Made by a program: the position numbers and the translations under genes. From Novosphingobium sp. (GTDB lineage: Bacteria; Pseudomonadota; Alphaproteobacteria; Sphingomonadales; Sphingomonadaceae): a stretch of 32,023 nucleotides of DNA. Under the pieces are notes generated by a model. The model saw nothing but the letters and a program-made list of their open reading frames with translations, was not told where the DNA came from and ran no database searches. Location: NCBI GenBank assembly GCA_019510335.1, contig JAEKKO010000109.1, forward strand, positions 1 to 32,023, read 5' to 3'. Positions 1-8,042 of this stretch are shown here, one piece after another; within the stretch, counting starts at the first letter, position 1; every line of letters starts with the position of its first letter.

Positions 1-1044
1 CTGGACAAGCTGTCGAGCAACATCGAGGAAGTGCGCCCGACGATCATGATCGTCGTCCCCAGGCTGTTCGAGGTGATGCGGGCGCGGATCATCAAGCACA
101 TCGAAAAGCAGGGCCGAATGGCCAATTCCCTGATGGACCGCGCGCTGGGGATCGAATCTGGCCGCAGGAATGGGCGGCGGCGCTGGCGCGACCTGCCGCT
201 CGACTTGCTGATCGGGCGCACCTTGCGCCCTAAGGTCCGCGCCCGCTTCGGCGGCCGGGTCAAGGCGATGGTCTCGGGCGGAGCCCCGCTGAACCCGGAC
301 GTGGGGACGTTCTTCTCGGCGATGGGCCTCACGATGCTCCAGGGCTATGGCCAGACGGAGGCGGGCCCGGTGATCAGCTGCAACCGGCCGAAAGCTGGAA
401 TCAAGATGGACACGGTCGGTCCGCCGCTCGAGGGCGTCGCGGTGCGGATCGCGCCGGACGGCGAGATCCTCGTCGCCGGGGAGATGGTGATGAAGGGCTA
501 TTGGCGCAACGAGGCAGAGACCGCGCGGGTGCTCAAGATCCCGGAATTCGATCCCGCCGCGGGCATCTGGCTGCACACCGGCGACATCGGCCATCTCGAC
601 GATCGCGGGCGGATTGTCATCACCGACCGCAAGAAGGACATGATCGTCAACGACAAGGGCGACAACATCTCGCCCCAGAAAATCGAAGGCATTTTGACCC
701 TGCAGCCGGAGATCGCCCAGGCCATGGTGGTCGGCGACAAGCGCCCCTACGTCGTCGCGCTGATCGTGCCCGATCCGGACTGGTCGCTCGAATGGGCCCG
801 GGCCGAGGGCGAGAAGTTCGATTTTCACGACCTGCAGGACCTGCCGGCGTTCCGCAGCGCGGTCCGCGCCGCGATCGACCGCGTCAACCGCGACTTGTCG
901 GTGGTCGAGAAAGTCCGCCAGTTCGCCTTCGCCGACGAGGGCTTCAGCATCGACAACGGCGAACTGACGCCGAGCCTGAAGATCCGCCGCCATAAGCTCA
1001 AGGAACGCTACGGGGCGCGGCTGGACGCGCTGTACAGGGGCTAG
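1..1044 (+). CDS. AMP-dependent long-chain acyl-CoA synthetase (C-terminal part; truncated at window start)
   Basis: Frame 1 is open from base 1 (LDKLSSNIEEVRPTIMIVVPRLFEVM...); GYGQTEAGPVIS, GWLHTGDIG-like (IWLHTGDIG) and DRKKDMIVNDKGDNISPQKIE motifs are typical of ANL-family long-chain acyl-CoA ligases. Confidence 0.93.
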   Translation: MDKLSSNIEEVRPTIMIVVPRLFEVMRARIIKHIEKQGRMANSLMDRALGIESGRRNGRRRWRDLPLDLLIGRTLRPKVRARFGGRVKAMVSGGAPLNPDVGTFFSAMGLTMLQGYGQTEAGPVISCNRPKAGIKMDTVGPPLEGVAVRIAPDGEILVAGEMVMKGYWRNEAETARVLKIPEFDPAAGIWLHTGDIGHLDDRGRIVITDRKKDMIVNDKGDNISPQKIEGILTLQPEIAQAMVVGDKRPYVVALIVPDPDWSLEWARAEGEKFDFHDLQDLPAFRSAVRAAIDRVNRDLSVVEKVRQFAFADEGFSIDNGELTPSLKIRRHKLKERYGARLDALYRG

Positions 1045-1973
1045 CCGACTGTGCGTGGAACTCCGGGGCGACCGGACGCGCATTCGAGAGCGGCGCGGTC
1101 CCACCCTCCGCCATCGGCGGCGGCGCGGTAGGTGCTGTCGAAGAAGGCGAGCAGGAGCGCCTCGGGCTCGCTCGCCGCACGCACGGCATCGTACGGCAGG
1201 ATGAACTCGCCGAGCTCTTCGACGTAGCGCGCCGGAGGCGGCACCGCCGCCGCGCGGAACCCCGCCGGCTCAGGGTAAGCGTAGGAATAGAACGCCGCTT
1301 CAGGAAAGCGCGCGTCGCCGAGCCAGAACCCAGCGCTGCTGACCTCATGCGAGTACGCCTCGCGGGTGATGCGGTCGGGCAGCCCGGGAATGCCGCCGGG
1401 GTGCAGGGGCGCCGGCCGCCCGGAGAAGCGGGTCACGGCGAGATCGAAGCCGCCCCAGAACAATTGGACCGGAGAGACTTTGCCGAGAAAGCCGGTGCGG
1501 AACTGCTTGAGGACGCGATCAGCGCAAACCAGCGCCCGCCACAACCCATGGACAGCGGCCGGATCGTAGCTTTCGTGGGCTTCGTCGACAGCAAAGGGAA
1601 TCGGATCGGCAACCTCGCTCGGTACCGGGTAGATCGCCACTTGCACACCGAGCCGGTCCAGCATCTCCCGAACCTTGCGATAGAATACGGCAACGCCCTG
1701 CGGCTCGAGCTTCACCGCCGCAGTCGTGCCCCCACTGGTGCAGCCGATGAGGCGATGCTCGATAAAATCGAACTCGAGCTCAACGAGAGCATCGCCCGAG
1801 GGCATCGGCCCGGTGCTGAGACCGCGTGCGGTGATCGCCAGCGTCACGCTCCACCCGTGATTGATCCACGGCGTGAGCTTGAGCCGGACCTTGCCGGCGA
1901 TCTGGAGCCACAAGTGCAGCGTCTCGAGCGTGTCGCGCGAAGCAGCGTAGTCGAGAGCCGGCCAGCCTTGCAT
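1041..1973 (-). CDS. DUF5996 family protein
   Basis: Protein MQGWPALDYAASRDTLETLHLWLQIAGKVRL...WGGFDLAVTRFSGRPAP...SAGFWLG matches my recollection of the DUF5996 family. Confidence 0.8.
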   Translation of the reverse strand: MQGWPALDYAASRDTLETLHLWLQIAGKVRLKLTPWINHGWSVTLAITARGLSTGPMPSGDALVELEFDFIEHRLIGCTSGGTTAAVKLEPQGVAVFYRKVREMLDRLGVQVAIYPVPSEVADPIPFAVDEAHESYDPAAVHGLWRALVCADRVLKQFRTGFLGKVSPVQLFWGGFDLAVTRFSGRPAPLHPGGIPGLPDRITREAYSHEVSSAGFWLGDARFPEAAFYSYAYPEPAGFRAAAVPPPARYVEELGEFILPYDAVRAASEPEALLLAFFDSTYRAAADGGGWDRAALECASGRPGVPRTVG

Positions 1974-2045
1974 CGCACCCTCCGTTGGAAGGGGAGGAGC
2001 CTAGTCGGGCGGGGCGCTAAAGCAATTGCACAGCGCCAACGGAGG

Positions 2046-2573
2046 TCAGGCGGCTTCCTTCTCGACCCACTCGGGATAGAAGCTCGGCGCGCGGCTCGAC
2101 CAGCCCGGCGCCGTCGCGGCGGCTTCGCTGATCGACTGGAGCAACAGCTTGCGCCGCGCCGGGCGAATCAGCGGCAGGGCCGCGGCGCCGCAGAATGCAC
2201 TCGGCAACCATGGGCGCGCCTCGGCGCCGAGCAGCCGCTCGTAAAGGAAGCGATAGGACGAAAAGCTGCCGAGCCGCTCCTGCGCGAGATCGAAGGCGGT
2301 GACACGGATCAGCGCACCGAGGAACGGCTCGGTCGGCTCTTCGCCGCTGGCCTCCTGGACTGCGCCGCGCAGCAGCTTGAGCTCCTGGTAAGCGACGTAT
2401 TGGCTGCGGATCGAGGCAGCCTCGGCGGCGTCGCGCGCCCACCGCTTGAACGCGTCGTGACGGCCGAGCCCGACATCGAGGCTGCGCTTGATGTAACGCT
2501 GCTCGCAGGCCGGGAAGCCAGCGAACTCGCGCAACTCGGCGATCGTCAGCGATGCGGTTCCAGTAGTCGACAT
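2046..2573 (-). CDS. hypothetical protein
   Basis: ORF on minus strand; ATG at 2573 (MSTTGTASLTIAELREFAGF...) is preferred over the upstream M at 2618. Non-repetitive, plausible globular composition. Confidence 0.65.
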   Translation of the reverse strand: MSTTGTASLTIAELREFAGFPACEQRYIKRSLDVGLGRHDAFKRWARDAAEAASIRSQYVAYQELKLLRGAVQEASGEEPTEPFLGALIRVTAFDLAQERLGSFSSYRFLYERLLGAEARPWLPSAFCGAAALPLIRPARRKLLLQSISEAAATAPGWSSRAPSFYPEWVEKEAA

Positions 2574-2674
2574 TTTGGTGACCTTGCCCCCACGGCGGGC
2601 CCTCCGCCCGTCGTTCACGAGATCACCACAGAAAGTTTATGAAGCCGTTAACCACACGGCCTCGGATCGGCCGG

Positions 2675-3688
2675 TCAGATCAGCCCGGCGAGCGGGCTCG
2701 AGGGATCGGCGTACTTGCGCGTGGCCATCCGCCCGGCGCGATACGCCTGCCGCCCGGCTTCGACGGCGAGGCGCATCGCCCGGGCCATGCGGATCGGGTC
2801 GCGCGCCTCAGCGATGGCGGTGTTCATCAGCACCCCGTCGCAGCCGAGTTCCATCGCCACCGAAGCATCGCTGGCGGTGCCGACCCCGGCATCGACCAGC
2901 ACCGGCACGCTCGCGCCTTCGGCGATCAGGCGGATCGTCACCCGGTTCTGAATGCCAAGGCCGGAGCCGATCGGCGCACCGAGCGGCATCACCGCGACCG
3001 CGCCGGCTTCCTCGAGCTGCTTGGCCGCGATCGGATCGTCGACGCAGTAGACCATCGGCAGGAACCCCTCGCGCGCGAGCACCTCGGTCGCCTTCAGGGT
3101 CTCGCGCATGTCCGGGTAAAGCGTGCGCGCTTCGCCGAGCACCTCGAGCTTGACCAGATCCCAGCCGCCGGCCTCCCGCGCCAGCCGCAAAGTCCGGATC
3201 GCCTCGTCGGCGGTGAAGCAGCCAGCGGTGTTGGGCAGGTAGGTGATCGTCTTCGGGTCGATGAAGTCGGTCAGCATCGGCGCCTTGGGATCGGAGATGT
3301 TGACTCGCCGCACCGCGACGGTGACGATCTCCGCGCCCGAGGCGGCCACAGCCGCGGCGTTCTGGGCGAAATCCTTGTACTTTCCGGTGCCGACGATCAG
3401 CCGCGAGCGGAAGGTCCGCCCGGCGACCGTCCAGGTGTCGTCGTCCGGTCCGTCGCGACCGTCGCCGCCGCCGACGAAGTGGACGATCTCGATGACGTCG
3501 CCGTCGGCCAGCACGACATCAGGTAACGTCGAGCGCGGCACGATCACCGCGTTGCGCTCCACCGCGACCTTCTTCGGGTCGAGCCCCAGCAGCACGACCA
3601 GCTCGGCAAGCCGGCTGCCGCCGCGGATGCGGCGCGACTCGCCGTTGACGGTGAGGGACAATTCGTCGGTGATTTCGCGGGAAGCCAT
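2675..3688 (-). CDS. thiG: ThiS-ThiG fusion: sulfur carrier protein / thiazole synthase
   Basis: N-terminal ~75 aa is ThiS-like ([10 protein letters not shown]...[14 protein letters not shown]); remainder is ThiG ([69 protein letters not shown]). Confidence 0.95.
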   Translation of the reverse strand: MASREITDELSLTVNGESRRIRGGSRLAELVVLLGLDPKKVAVERNAVIVPRSTLPDVVLADGDVIEIVHFVGGGDGRDGPDDDTWTVAGRTFRSRLIVGTGKYKDFAQNAAAVAASGAEIVTVAVRRVNISDPKAPMLTDFIDPKTITYLPNTAGCFTADEAIRTLRLAREAGGWDLVKLEVLGEARTLYPDMRETLKATEVLAREGFLPMVYCVDDPIAAKQLEEAGAVAVMPLGAPIGSGLGIQNRVTIRLIAEGASVPVLVDAGVGTASDASVAMELGCDGVLMNTAIAEARDPIRMARAMRLAVEAGRQAYRAGRMATRKYADPSSPLAGLI

Positions 3689-3707
3689 GGCCCGAGGGCC
3701 ATACCGA

Positions 3708-4079
3708 TCAGTGGGCGTGGCGCAAGTTCCGGATGTGCGCGGCGGCGAGCAGCGTCACCCCGGCAATCGTCAGCAGCGCCTCGCGCGGGCCATGCTCGAT
3801 GCTCAGCGCCGACGCCATCAGCGCCAGCCCGCAACCGCCGAGCAGCAGCGGACCCGTGCGGCCATGGCGCAGCGCCGCCAGGCCGAGAGTCATCACGCCG
3901 ACGCCGATCGCCAGGACCAGGCCGATCTCGTGGATCGCCGGGTTGAGCAGCACCCCGCCGCCGAGCCCGAGCAGCGTCACCAGCACCAGCCCGGCGACGC
4001 AGTGGACCGCGCACAGCCCCGAGAGCAGCACGCCGACACGGTCGAGCCGGAAGCGAATCGCCTGGATGGTGTCCTGCAT
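3708..4079 (-). CDS. MerC-domain membrane protein
   Basis: [42 protein letters not shown]...; CAVHC motif plus TM segments. Start at 4079 is preferred over 4109 because TGAGG lies just upstream of it and the tracked start lies inside a palindromic operator-like site. Confidence 0.82.
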   Translation of the reverse strand: MQDTIQAIRFRLDRVGVLLSGLCAVHCVAGLVLVTLLGLGGGVLLNPAIHEIGLVLAIGVGVMTLGLAALRHGRTGPLLLGGCGLALMASALSIEHGPREALLTIAGVTLLAAAHIRNLRHAH

Positions 4080-4092
4080 CGCCGCCTCAGAT

Positions 4093-4109
4093 ATGTTATG
4101 TTGTAACAT
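4093..4109. promoter_or_regulatory. putative Zur (Fur-family) operator
   Basis: ATGTTA-N5-TAACAT perfect 6+6 inverted repeat (ATGTTATGTTGTAACAT) in the merC-like/ctaA divergent region; resembles proteobacterial Zur boxes. Confidence 0.55.
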
Positions 4110-4188
4110 CGATCAAGCCGGATGCGTCGGAGCGGCGACTTTTCCGCGCTTGCGCTTTACGATAAGGCGACGCAGGGGGCTGGCCACA

Positions 4189-5241
4189 ATGGTCGCATTC
4201 ACCGAAAGGCGAGCGGTCGCAACGGCGACGGGCGAGGCGCGACCGCTGGCGCTGGCCCGCTGGCTGCTGTTCGTCGCTGCGCTGGTGGTTGCCATCGTCG
4301 TGGTCGGCGGGATCACCCGGCTGACCGAATCCGGCGTCTCGATCACCGAGTGGAAGCCGGTCAGCGGCGCACTTCCGCCGTTCACGCACGCGCAGTGGCA
4401 GGCGGAGTTCGACGCCTATCGCCACACCCCCCAGTTCATCGAGGTCAATGGCCCGGCCGGGATGATCCTTGCCACCTACAAGTTCATCTTCCTGTGGGAG
4501 TGGGTCCACCGGCTGCTGGCGCGGGCGATCGGGGTCGTGCTCGTCGGAGTGGTCGCGTGGTTCGGGTTTCGCCGGGAGATTCCGCGCGGCTATCTGCCGC
4601 GGCTGCTGGCGCTGGTCGGGCTGATTGGACTGCAGGGGGCGATCGGCTGGTGGATGGTCGAGTCGGGCATCCAGTCCAACGTCAAAGTCAGTCACTTGCG
4701 GCTTGCCACGCATTTGTTCACCGCGCTGGTGACGCTGTCGGCGCTGGTCCGGGTGGCGCTCGACTTGCGCGGCCTCGCCCGCGACGAACCGGCGGCGCGA
4801 CTGACCGGGTTTGGCGCCTTCGCGCTCGCCATAGTCGCCGTGCAGGTGGTGCTCGGGGCGATGGTCGCGGGCTTGCGCGCCGGTCATGTCGCCAATGACT
4901 GGCCGCTGATGATGGGGCGCTTGTTCCCGGCCGGCGTCGGCTGGTCGCGCGGCGCTGAACACGCGCTGCTTTACGACCCGTTCCTGCTCCACTTCCTCCA
5001 CCGCTGGTGGGCGTGGGTCGTGGTCGCTGTGCTGGTGGTGATGGGGCGCAGGCTGCGGCGCATCGGCGCCCGCCCTGCGTCGGTCGCCGTGCACAGCGCG
5101 TTCGGCACACAAGTTCTGCTCGGGATTGCCACGGTGCTGACCAACGTCACGCTGTGGATTGCGGTGCTGCACCAGCTGGTCGGAGCGCTGGTCGTCGCCA
5201 CGACGGTGTGGGGCGCTCACGCGCTCGGTCGGCGGGCATGA
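4189..5241 (+). CDS. ctaA: COX15/CtaA heme A synthase
   Basis: MVAFTERRAVATATGEARPLALARWLLFVAALVVAIVVVGGITRLTESGVSITEWKPVSGALPP...; multi-TM with conserved GGxTRLTxSGLS-type and EWxHR motifs (LWEWVHRLLAR). Tracked ORF start at 3733 is an upstream extension. Confidence 0.95.
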   Translation: MVAFTERRAVATATGEARPLALARWLLFVAALVVAIVVVGGITRLTESGVSITEWKPVSGALPPFTHAQWQAEFDAYRHTPQFIEVNGPAGMILATYKFIFLWEWVHRLLARAIGVVLVGVVAWFGFRREIPRGYLPRLLALVGLIGLQGAIGWWMVESGIQSNVKVSHLRLATHLFTALVTLSALVRVALDLRGLARDEPAARLTGFGAFALAIVAVQVVLGAMVAGLRAGHVANDWPLMMGRLFPAGVGWSRGAEHALLYDPFLLHFLHRWWAWVVVAVLVVMGRRLRRIGARPASVAVHSAFGTQVLLGIATVLTNVTLWIAVLHQLVGALVVATTVWGAHALGRRA

Positions 5242-5585
5242 GCGCAGCGGCCCCGACGCAAGGCCACCCCGGCGGGCCGGCGCTCGTCTGGTGCCCGTTC
5301 CCCGATACCGCCAGCGCCGAGAGCGTCGCCGACGCGTTGATAGACGAATCCCTGATCGCCTGTGCTAACCTTCTGCCGGGGATGCGCTCCCGCTACGTCT
5401 GGCGCGGCGCGCGCGAGAGCGCCGAAGAAGTTGGCGTGCTGTTCAAGACCGACGCGGCGCTCCTCCCGCGGCTGCTCGAGCGCCTGCCCGCGCTGCACCC
5501 TTACGACGAGCCGGCGATCCTCGCGTGGCGCTGCGACGCGGCGGCTCCGGCGACGGCCGCGTGGCTCGGAAGCCTCGTCGCGTGA
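5238..5585 (+). CDS. cutA: divalent cation tolerance protein CutA
   Basis: ADALIDESLIACANLLPGMRSRYVWRGARESAEEVGVLFKT...LPALHPYDEPAILAW; ATGA overlap with the ctaA stop. Confidence 0.93.
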   Translation: MSAAAPTQGHPGGPALVWCPFPDTASAESVADALIDESLIACANLLPGMRSRYVWRGARESAEEVGVLFKTDAALLPRLLERLPALHPYDEPAILAWRCDAAAPATAAWLGSLVA

Positions 5586-6316
5586 GCCGGATGGGCCGCA
5601 GAGCGCTCGCGGCCAGTGCCGCGGCCCTGATGCCGATGCTTCCTCTCGCCGCGGCGCCTCCTCGCAGTCCGGCGGCGGCGCTTGCGTTCACCCCGCCATC
5701 AGGGCCGCTGACGCTCGTCCGCGAACTGCACCGCGGCCTTGGCGATGGCCACGAGATCGTCACCCGCCGTGCCTATGCGGTCCAGATCGTCCCCGATGGC
5801 GATGGCTTCCGCGTCGACGGCGAACTGGTCGACAGCGCGGTCGAGGCGCCGGCGATACTCCATGCCCTGGCCGAGCTCGAACGAACTCGGTCCGATGCGG
5901 GCTTGTTTCCGCTGCACCTCGATCGCGCCGGGATGATCGTGGCGAGCGGCTCGCCGACCGACGCCGGGGCGATCCGACAGGCATTCGCGCTGTCCGAGCA
6001 CAAGATCGCCGCGGCCCCGCTCGCGCCCGCCGAACGGAGCGAGGCCGCCGCGTTCATCGCCCGCCTGCGCACGCGCAGCGGCGCGGCCATTGGCGGCGAA
6101 TGGCCGGCAGACCTGTTCCACCCGGCAACCGGCCAGCACACCGACACCCGCCGCTTGGCCGTCGCCGACGGGGTTTCGGGCAGCGTCACCGTCACCATCG
6201 ACGCGCGCGACCGCCCTTCCGGCGATCTGCTCGCCTCGGTCGAGCGGACGGTGGTGACCGAGCTCGACGGCACCCGCCGCACCAGCCGCGAACTGTGGAC
6301 GCTGGCGCACCGCTAA
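5582..6316 (+). CDS. hypothetical exported protein
   Basis: GTGA overlap with cutA stop (alternative ATG 5591); N-terminal signal-like MGRRALAASAAALMPMLPLAAAPP; no family recognised. Confidence 0.7.
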   Translation: MSRMGRRALAASAAALMPMLPLAAAPPRSPAAALAFTPPSGPLTLVRELHRGLGDGHEIVTRRAYAVQIVPDGDGFRVDGELVDSAVEAPAILHALAELERTRSDAGLFPLHLDRAGMIVASGSPTDAGAIRQAFALSEHKIAAAPLAPAERSEAAAFIARLRTRSGAAIGGEWPADLFHPATGQHTDTRRLAVADGVSGSVTVTIDARDRPSGDLLASVERTVVTELDGTRRTSRELWTLAHR

Positions 6317-6319
6317 ATA

Positions 6320-6339
6320 AGCGGTATTATTTTACCGCT
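6320..6339. terminator. short stem-loop AGCGGTA-TTATTT-TACCGCT
   Basis: Perfect 7-bp inverted repeat immediately after the stop at 6316; T-rich loop, no clear downstream U-tract. Confidence 0.35.
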
Positions 6340-6411
6340 CGTCAAACCCGCCGCCGTCCTTGACTTTTCGGCATTCACCCCGCATTGGGCCGCCTTCCCG
6401 CGGATCGGCAG

Positions 6412-6441
6412 CGCTCGCCAGAGACTGCCCTCTGCGGAGCG
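6412..6441 (+). promoter_or_regulatory. leader stem-loop upstream of rplM
   Basis: CGCTC-gc-CAGAG-actgcc-CTCTG-cg-GAGCG: two 5-bp helices around a 2x2 internal loop, ~21 nt before the rplM ATG. Confidence 0.4.
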
Positions 6442-6462
6442 AATCAAGGGAACAGACCTGCC

Positions 6463-6942
6463 ATGAAGGCGCTCAGCAAGGTCACCCGGTCGATCAAGCC
6501 GGCCGAGGTGGAGAAGAAGTGGCATCTGATCGATGCCGACGGGCTAGTGGTCGGCCGCCTCGCGGTGATCATCGCCAACCTCCTGCGCGGGAAGCACAAG
6601 CCGAGCTTCACGCCGCATGTCGACTGCGGCGACCACGTCGTCATCGTCAACGCCGAGAAGGTTCGACTGACCGGCAACAAGCGCACGCAGAAGACCTACT
6701 ACAAGCACACTGGCTATGCCGGCGGGATCAAGGAGATCACCGCCGACAAGATCCTCGACGGCCGCTTCCCCGAGCGCGTCCTCGAAAAGGCCGTGGAGCG
6801 CATGATCCCGCGCGGGCCGCTCGGCCGCGACCAGATGCGCGCGCTGCACCTTTACGCCGGCCCCGATCATCCGCACGCGGGCACCCAGCCCGAGGCACTC
6901 GACGTTGCCGCCCGCAACCGCAAGAACAAGGTGGGTGCCTGA
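6463..6942 (+). CDS. rplM: 50S ribosomal protein L13
   Basis: [71 protein letters not shown]... Confidence 0.98.
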   Translation: MKALSKVTRSIKPAEVEKKWHLIDADGLVVGRLAVIIANLLRGKHKPSFTPHVDCGDHVVIVNAEKVRLTGNKRTQKTYYKHTGYAGGIKEITADKILDGRFPERVLEKAVERMIPRGPLGRDQMRALHLYAGPDHPHAGTQPEALDVAARNRKNKVGA

Positions 6943-7469
6943 TGCCCGAGACTACCCTCACCGATCTCGCCGACCTCGGCCAGCTGGCCGGCGGTGCCAC
7001 CCCTGACGCCGTCGTCGCCGGCGATGTGCCTGTCATCCGCACCGGCCCGCCCGCGCCGCTGCGCGAGCAGGAGCTCGATGCCCAAGGCCGCGCCTATGCC
7101 ACCGGCCGCCGCAAGGATGCCGTCGCCCGCGTCTGGATCAAGCCGGGCACCGGCAAGATCACCATCAACGGCCGCGACCAGGACGTCTACTTCGCCCGCG
7201 CGACGCTGCGCCTGGTGATCAACCAGCCCTTCCAGATCGTCGATCGGGCCGGACAGTACGACGTCGTCTGCACGGTCCAGGGCGGCGGCCTCTCCGGCCA
7301 GGCCGGCGCGGTCAAGCACGGCATCGCCCAGGCCTTGAGCAAGTTCGAGCCGGCGCTGCGCAGCACCGTCAAGGCCGCCGGGTTCCTGACCCGCGACCCG
7401 CGCGTGGTCGAGCGCAAGAAGTACGGCCGCGCCAAGGCCCGCCGCAGCTTCCAGTTCTCGAAGCGCTAA
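6942..7469 (+). CDS. rpsI: 30S ribosomal protein S9 (N-terminally extended)
   Basis: [28 protein letters not shown]...[23 protein letters not shown] coupling with rplM. Confidence 0.98.
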   Translation: MPETTLTDLADLGQLAGGATPDAVVAGDVPVIRTGPPAPLREQELDAQGRAYATGRRKDAVARVWIKPGTGKITINGRDQDVYFARATLRLVINQPFQIVDRAGQYDVVCTVQGGGLSGQAGAVKHGIAQALSKFEPALRSTVKAAGFLTRDPRVVERKKYGRAKARRSFQFSKR

Positions 7470-7488
7470 GCCGCTTTTATCACGAGAC

Positions 7489-7527
7489 AAAAAAGGGGCG
7501 GTCCCGCCGGGGCCGCCCTTTTCGTTT
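7489..7527. terminator. bidirectional intrinsic terminator between rpsI and sciP
   Basis: AAAAGGGGCGG-tcccgccgggg-CCGCCCTTTT with flanking A and T tracts, between convergent genes. Confidence 0.8.
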
Positions 7528-7829
7528 CAGACCAGATGCAGATTGCGCCGTGCGTCGTGCTGAACCGGCCGTCCGTCGGCCAGGGTCCGGACGTGAGCGT
7601 GGGTGATCTGCAATCCGCGCAAGCCTTCGCGGCGGAGCGCCCGTTGCCAACTGCGGAATTCCTCGACGCTGAGGCGATAGCGCGCGAGGGCGTCGTCGAG
7701 GTTGAGCAGCCCGCTCTGGACGGCTTCGACCACCTGGGCCTTGCGCCGCGCGACCCAGCGGGTCGTGTGGCTCGGCGGCAGCGCCTCGAGATTGACGGTT
7801 GCGGTCGCGGGTTCGGTACGATGTTCCAT
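7527..7829 (-). CDS. sciP: SciP-like CtrA inhibitor (DUF1153 family)
   Basis: LPPSHTTRWVARRKAQVVEAVQSGLLNLDDALARYRLSVEEFRSWQRALRREGLRGLQ: helix-turn-helix typical of SciP/DUF1153. Confidence 0.88.
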   Translation of the reverse strand: MEHRTEPATATVNLEALPPSHTTRWVARRKAQVVEAVQSGLLNLDDALARYRLSVEEFRSWQRALRREGLRGLQITHAHVRTLADGRPVQHDARRNLHLV

Positions 7830-7880
7830 TTTCAGGGCTCCTGAATAGCCCCCCACCGCGACCGGGTTCCGCCTCCGCCG

Positions 7881-7910
7881 CTTAATTCCGTCTAATCAAA
7901 GATGGTTAAC
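7881..7910 (-). promoter_or_regulatory. CtrA-like site upstream of sciP
   Basis: Minus strand reads GTTAACCATCTTTGATTAGACGGAATTAAG: TTAACCAT (7902-7909) plus a second TTAA half-site (7882-7885). Confidence 0.45.
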
Positions 7911-8042
7911 GCGGCGACCCGACGGGGCCGCACGATGAGCTGGAACGGCCGCTCTCCCGGGTCTGCTTTGCGCTCTGGCGGGGCGCGGCGCAGACCTGCT
8001 ACCCGACCCTTTGTTCCTGACGCAAAAGCGGAGCAGCGCGCG

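Noticed and set aside
3689-3707. TPP riboswitch expected for thiS-thiG
   Set aside because: Only ~19 bp separate thiSG from the merC-like gene; no room for or trace of a THI element in the immediate upstream region.
3708-4079. Mercury-resistance (mer) operon
   Set aside because: Only a MerC-domain protein is present; no merR, merT, merP or merA nearby, and the operator looks Zur-like.
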